Shown: one piece after another, positions 7,386 through 7,680 of the stretch
Layout: each line of letters begins with the position of its first letter
How positions within the stretch are numbered: the first letter of the stretch is position 1
NCBI GenBank assembly: GCA_943326215.1
Contig: CALPSK010000034.1
Span: forward strand, 1 to 7,680
Direction: 5' to 3'
Length of the DNA: 7,680 bases
Source: Sediminibacterium ginsengisoli
GTDB lineage: Bacteria; Bacteroidota; Bacteroidia; Chitinophagales; Chitinophagaceae
The notes under the pieces: generated by a model
The model's database searches: none
Told to the model about the DNA's origin: nothing
What the model saw: the letters and a program-made list of their open reading frames with translations, nothing else
Translations under genes and position numbers: made by a program

Positions 7386-7680
7386 TTAATTTTTAGAAGG
7401 GGTTTTAATTTTATTTTCGATAGCGAGTCTGATAGGCATTTCTTTTGAAACGACTAAACCATAAGGCTCCATTGCATTTTGCACTTCAATAGCACGACTA
7501 CGACGCATTAATTCAGACTTAATGGTCTTGTATTCAAACTGAAGCACTTTCAATTCTCTTTGTGTAGTGTTAATTCGACGGATGGTTTTGTCGGTAAGAT
7601 GCCCATTCGCTATGTAGAGGATAGCGATGAATGCTAGGAACAAAAAGAAACTAATGTTCATAACAATCCACTGATAATTA
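7386..7680 (-). CDS. ftsL: FtsL-like divisome protein, 5' partial
   Basis: This is a small bitopic membrane protein expected to act in the divisome with FtsW-FtsI. Visible are NYQWIVMN, a hydrophobic helix (ISFFLFLAFIAILYIA), then a charged heptad-like stretch from LTDKTIRRIN through KSELMRRSR that would form a periplasmic coiled coil, and an EPYGLVV segment near the end. The frame contains an ATG at 7659-7661, but it stays open upstream to the window edge and encodes NYQWIV just before that Met. Similar sequence stands before the helix in FtsL-like proteins of Bacteroidota as I recall them. The ATG would also leave almost no cytoplasmic tail, so I place the true start outside the window. At least 97 codons are present. 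The gene ends 2 nt before ftsI, and rsmH would be expected upstream. Sequence identity to E. coli FtsL is not evident; the call rests on size, topology and position. Confidence 0.82.
   Translation of the reverse strand, partial: NYQWIVMNISFFLFLAFIAILYIANGHLTDKTIRRINTTQRELKVLQFEYKTIKSELMRRSRAIEVQNAMEPYGLVVSKEMPIRLAIENKIKTPSKN

Overview
This window is a stretch of the division and cell wall (dcw) cluster of a bacterium. All six genes lie on the minus strand and are read from high to low coordinates: ftsL-like (5' end off the window), ftsI (PBP with a PASTA domain), murE, mraY, murD and ftsW (3' end off the window). The coding regions fill almost the whole window. Junctions are +21, +4, +5, -1 and +2 nt, and no gap exceeds 21 nt. 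There is no room for a promoter or terminator between genes, so this is the interior of one polycistronic operon.

The organism is most likely a member of the Bacteroidota, probably near the Chitinophagales. This is inference from several signs: AT-rich DNA; no convincing Shine-Dalgarno sequences at any junction; gene order ftsL-ftsI-murE-mraY-murD-ftsW without murF between murE and mraY; a single PASTA domain at the C-terminus of FtsI; a MraY of about 437 residues with a long extra periplasmic loop; and FtsL and FtsW sequences of the style seen in that phylum. No rRNA or other marker is present, so a genus cannot be given.

The genes serve one pathway. MurD adds D-Glu to UDP-MurNAc-L-Ala. MurE adds the third residue, predicted to be meso-diaminopimelate from its DNPR motif. 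MraY moves the finished phospho-MurNAc-pentapeptide onto undecaprenyl phosphate to make lipid I. FtsW polymerises lipid II into glycan at the septum, and FtsI cross-links it. The FtsL-like protein is a small single-pass divisome protein with a coiled coil that is expected to support FtsW-FtsI.

I see no RNA gene, mobile element, CRISPR array, attachment site or foreign insertion. Open frames on the plus strand are antisense shadows of these genes. Points that deserve care in annotation are the true start of the FtsL-like gene, which lies outside the window; a TTG start for murD; and the fact that murD and ftsW share a reading frame separated by a single stop codon. I found nothing that supports a previously undescribed system here.
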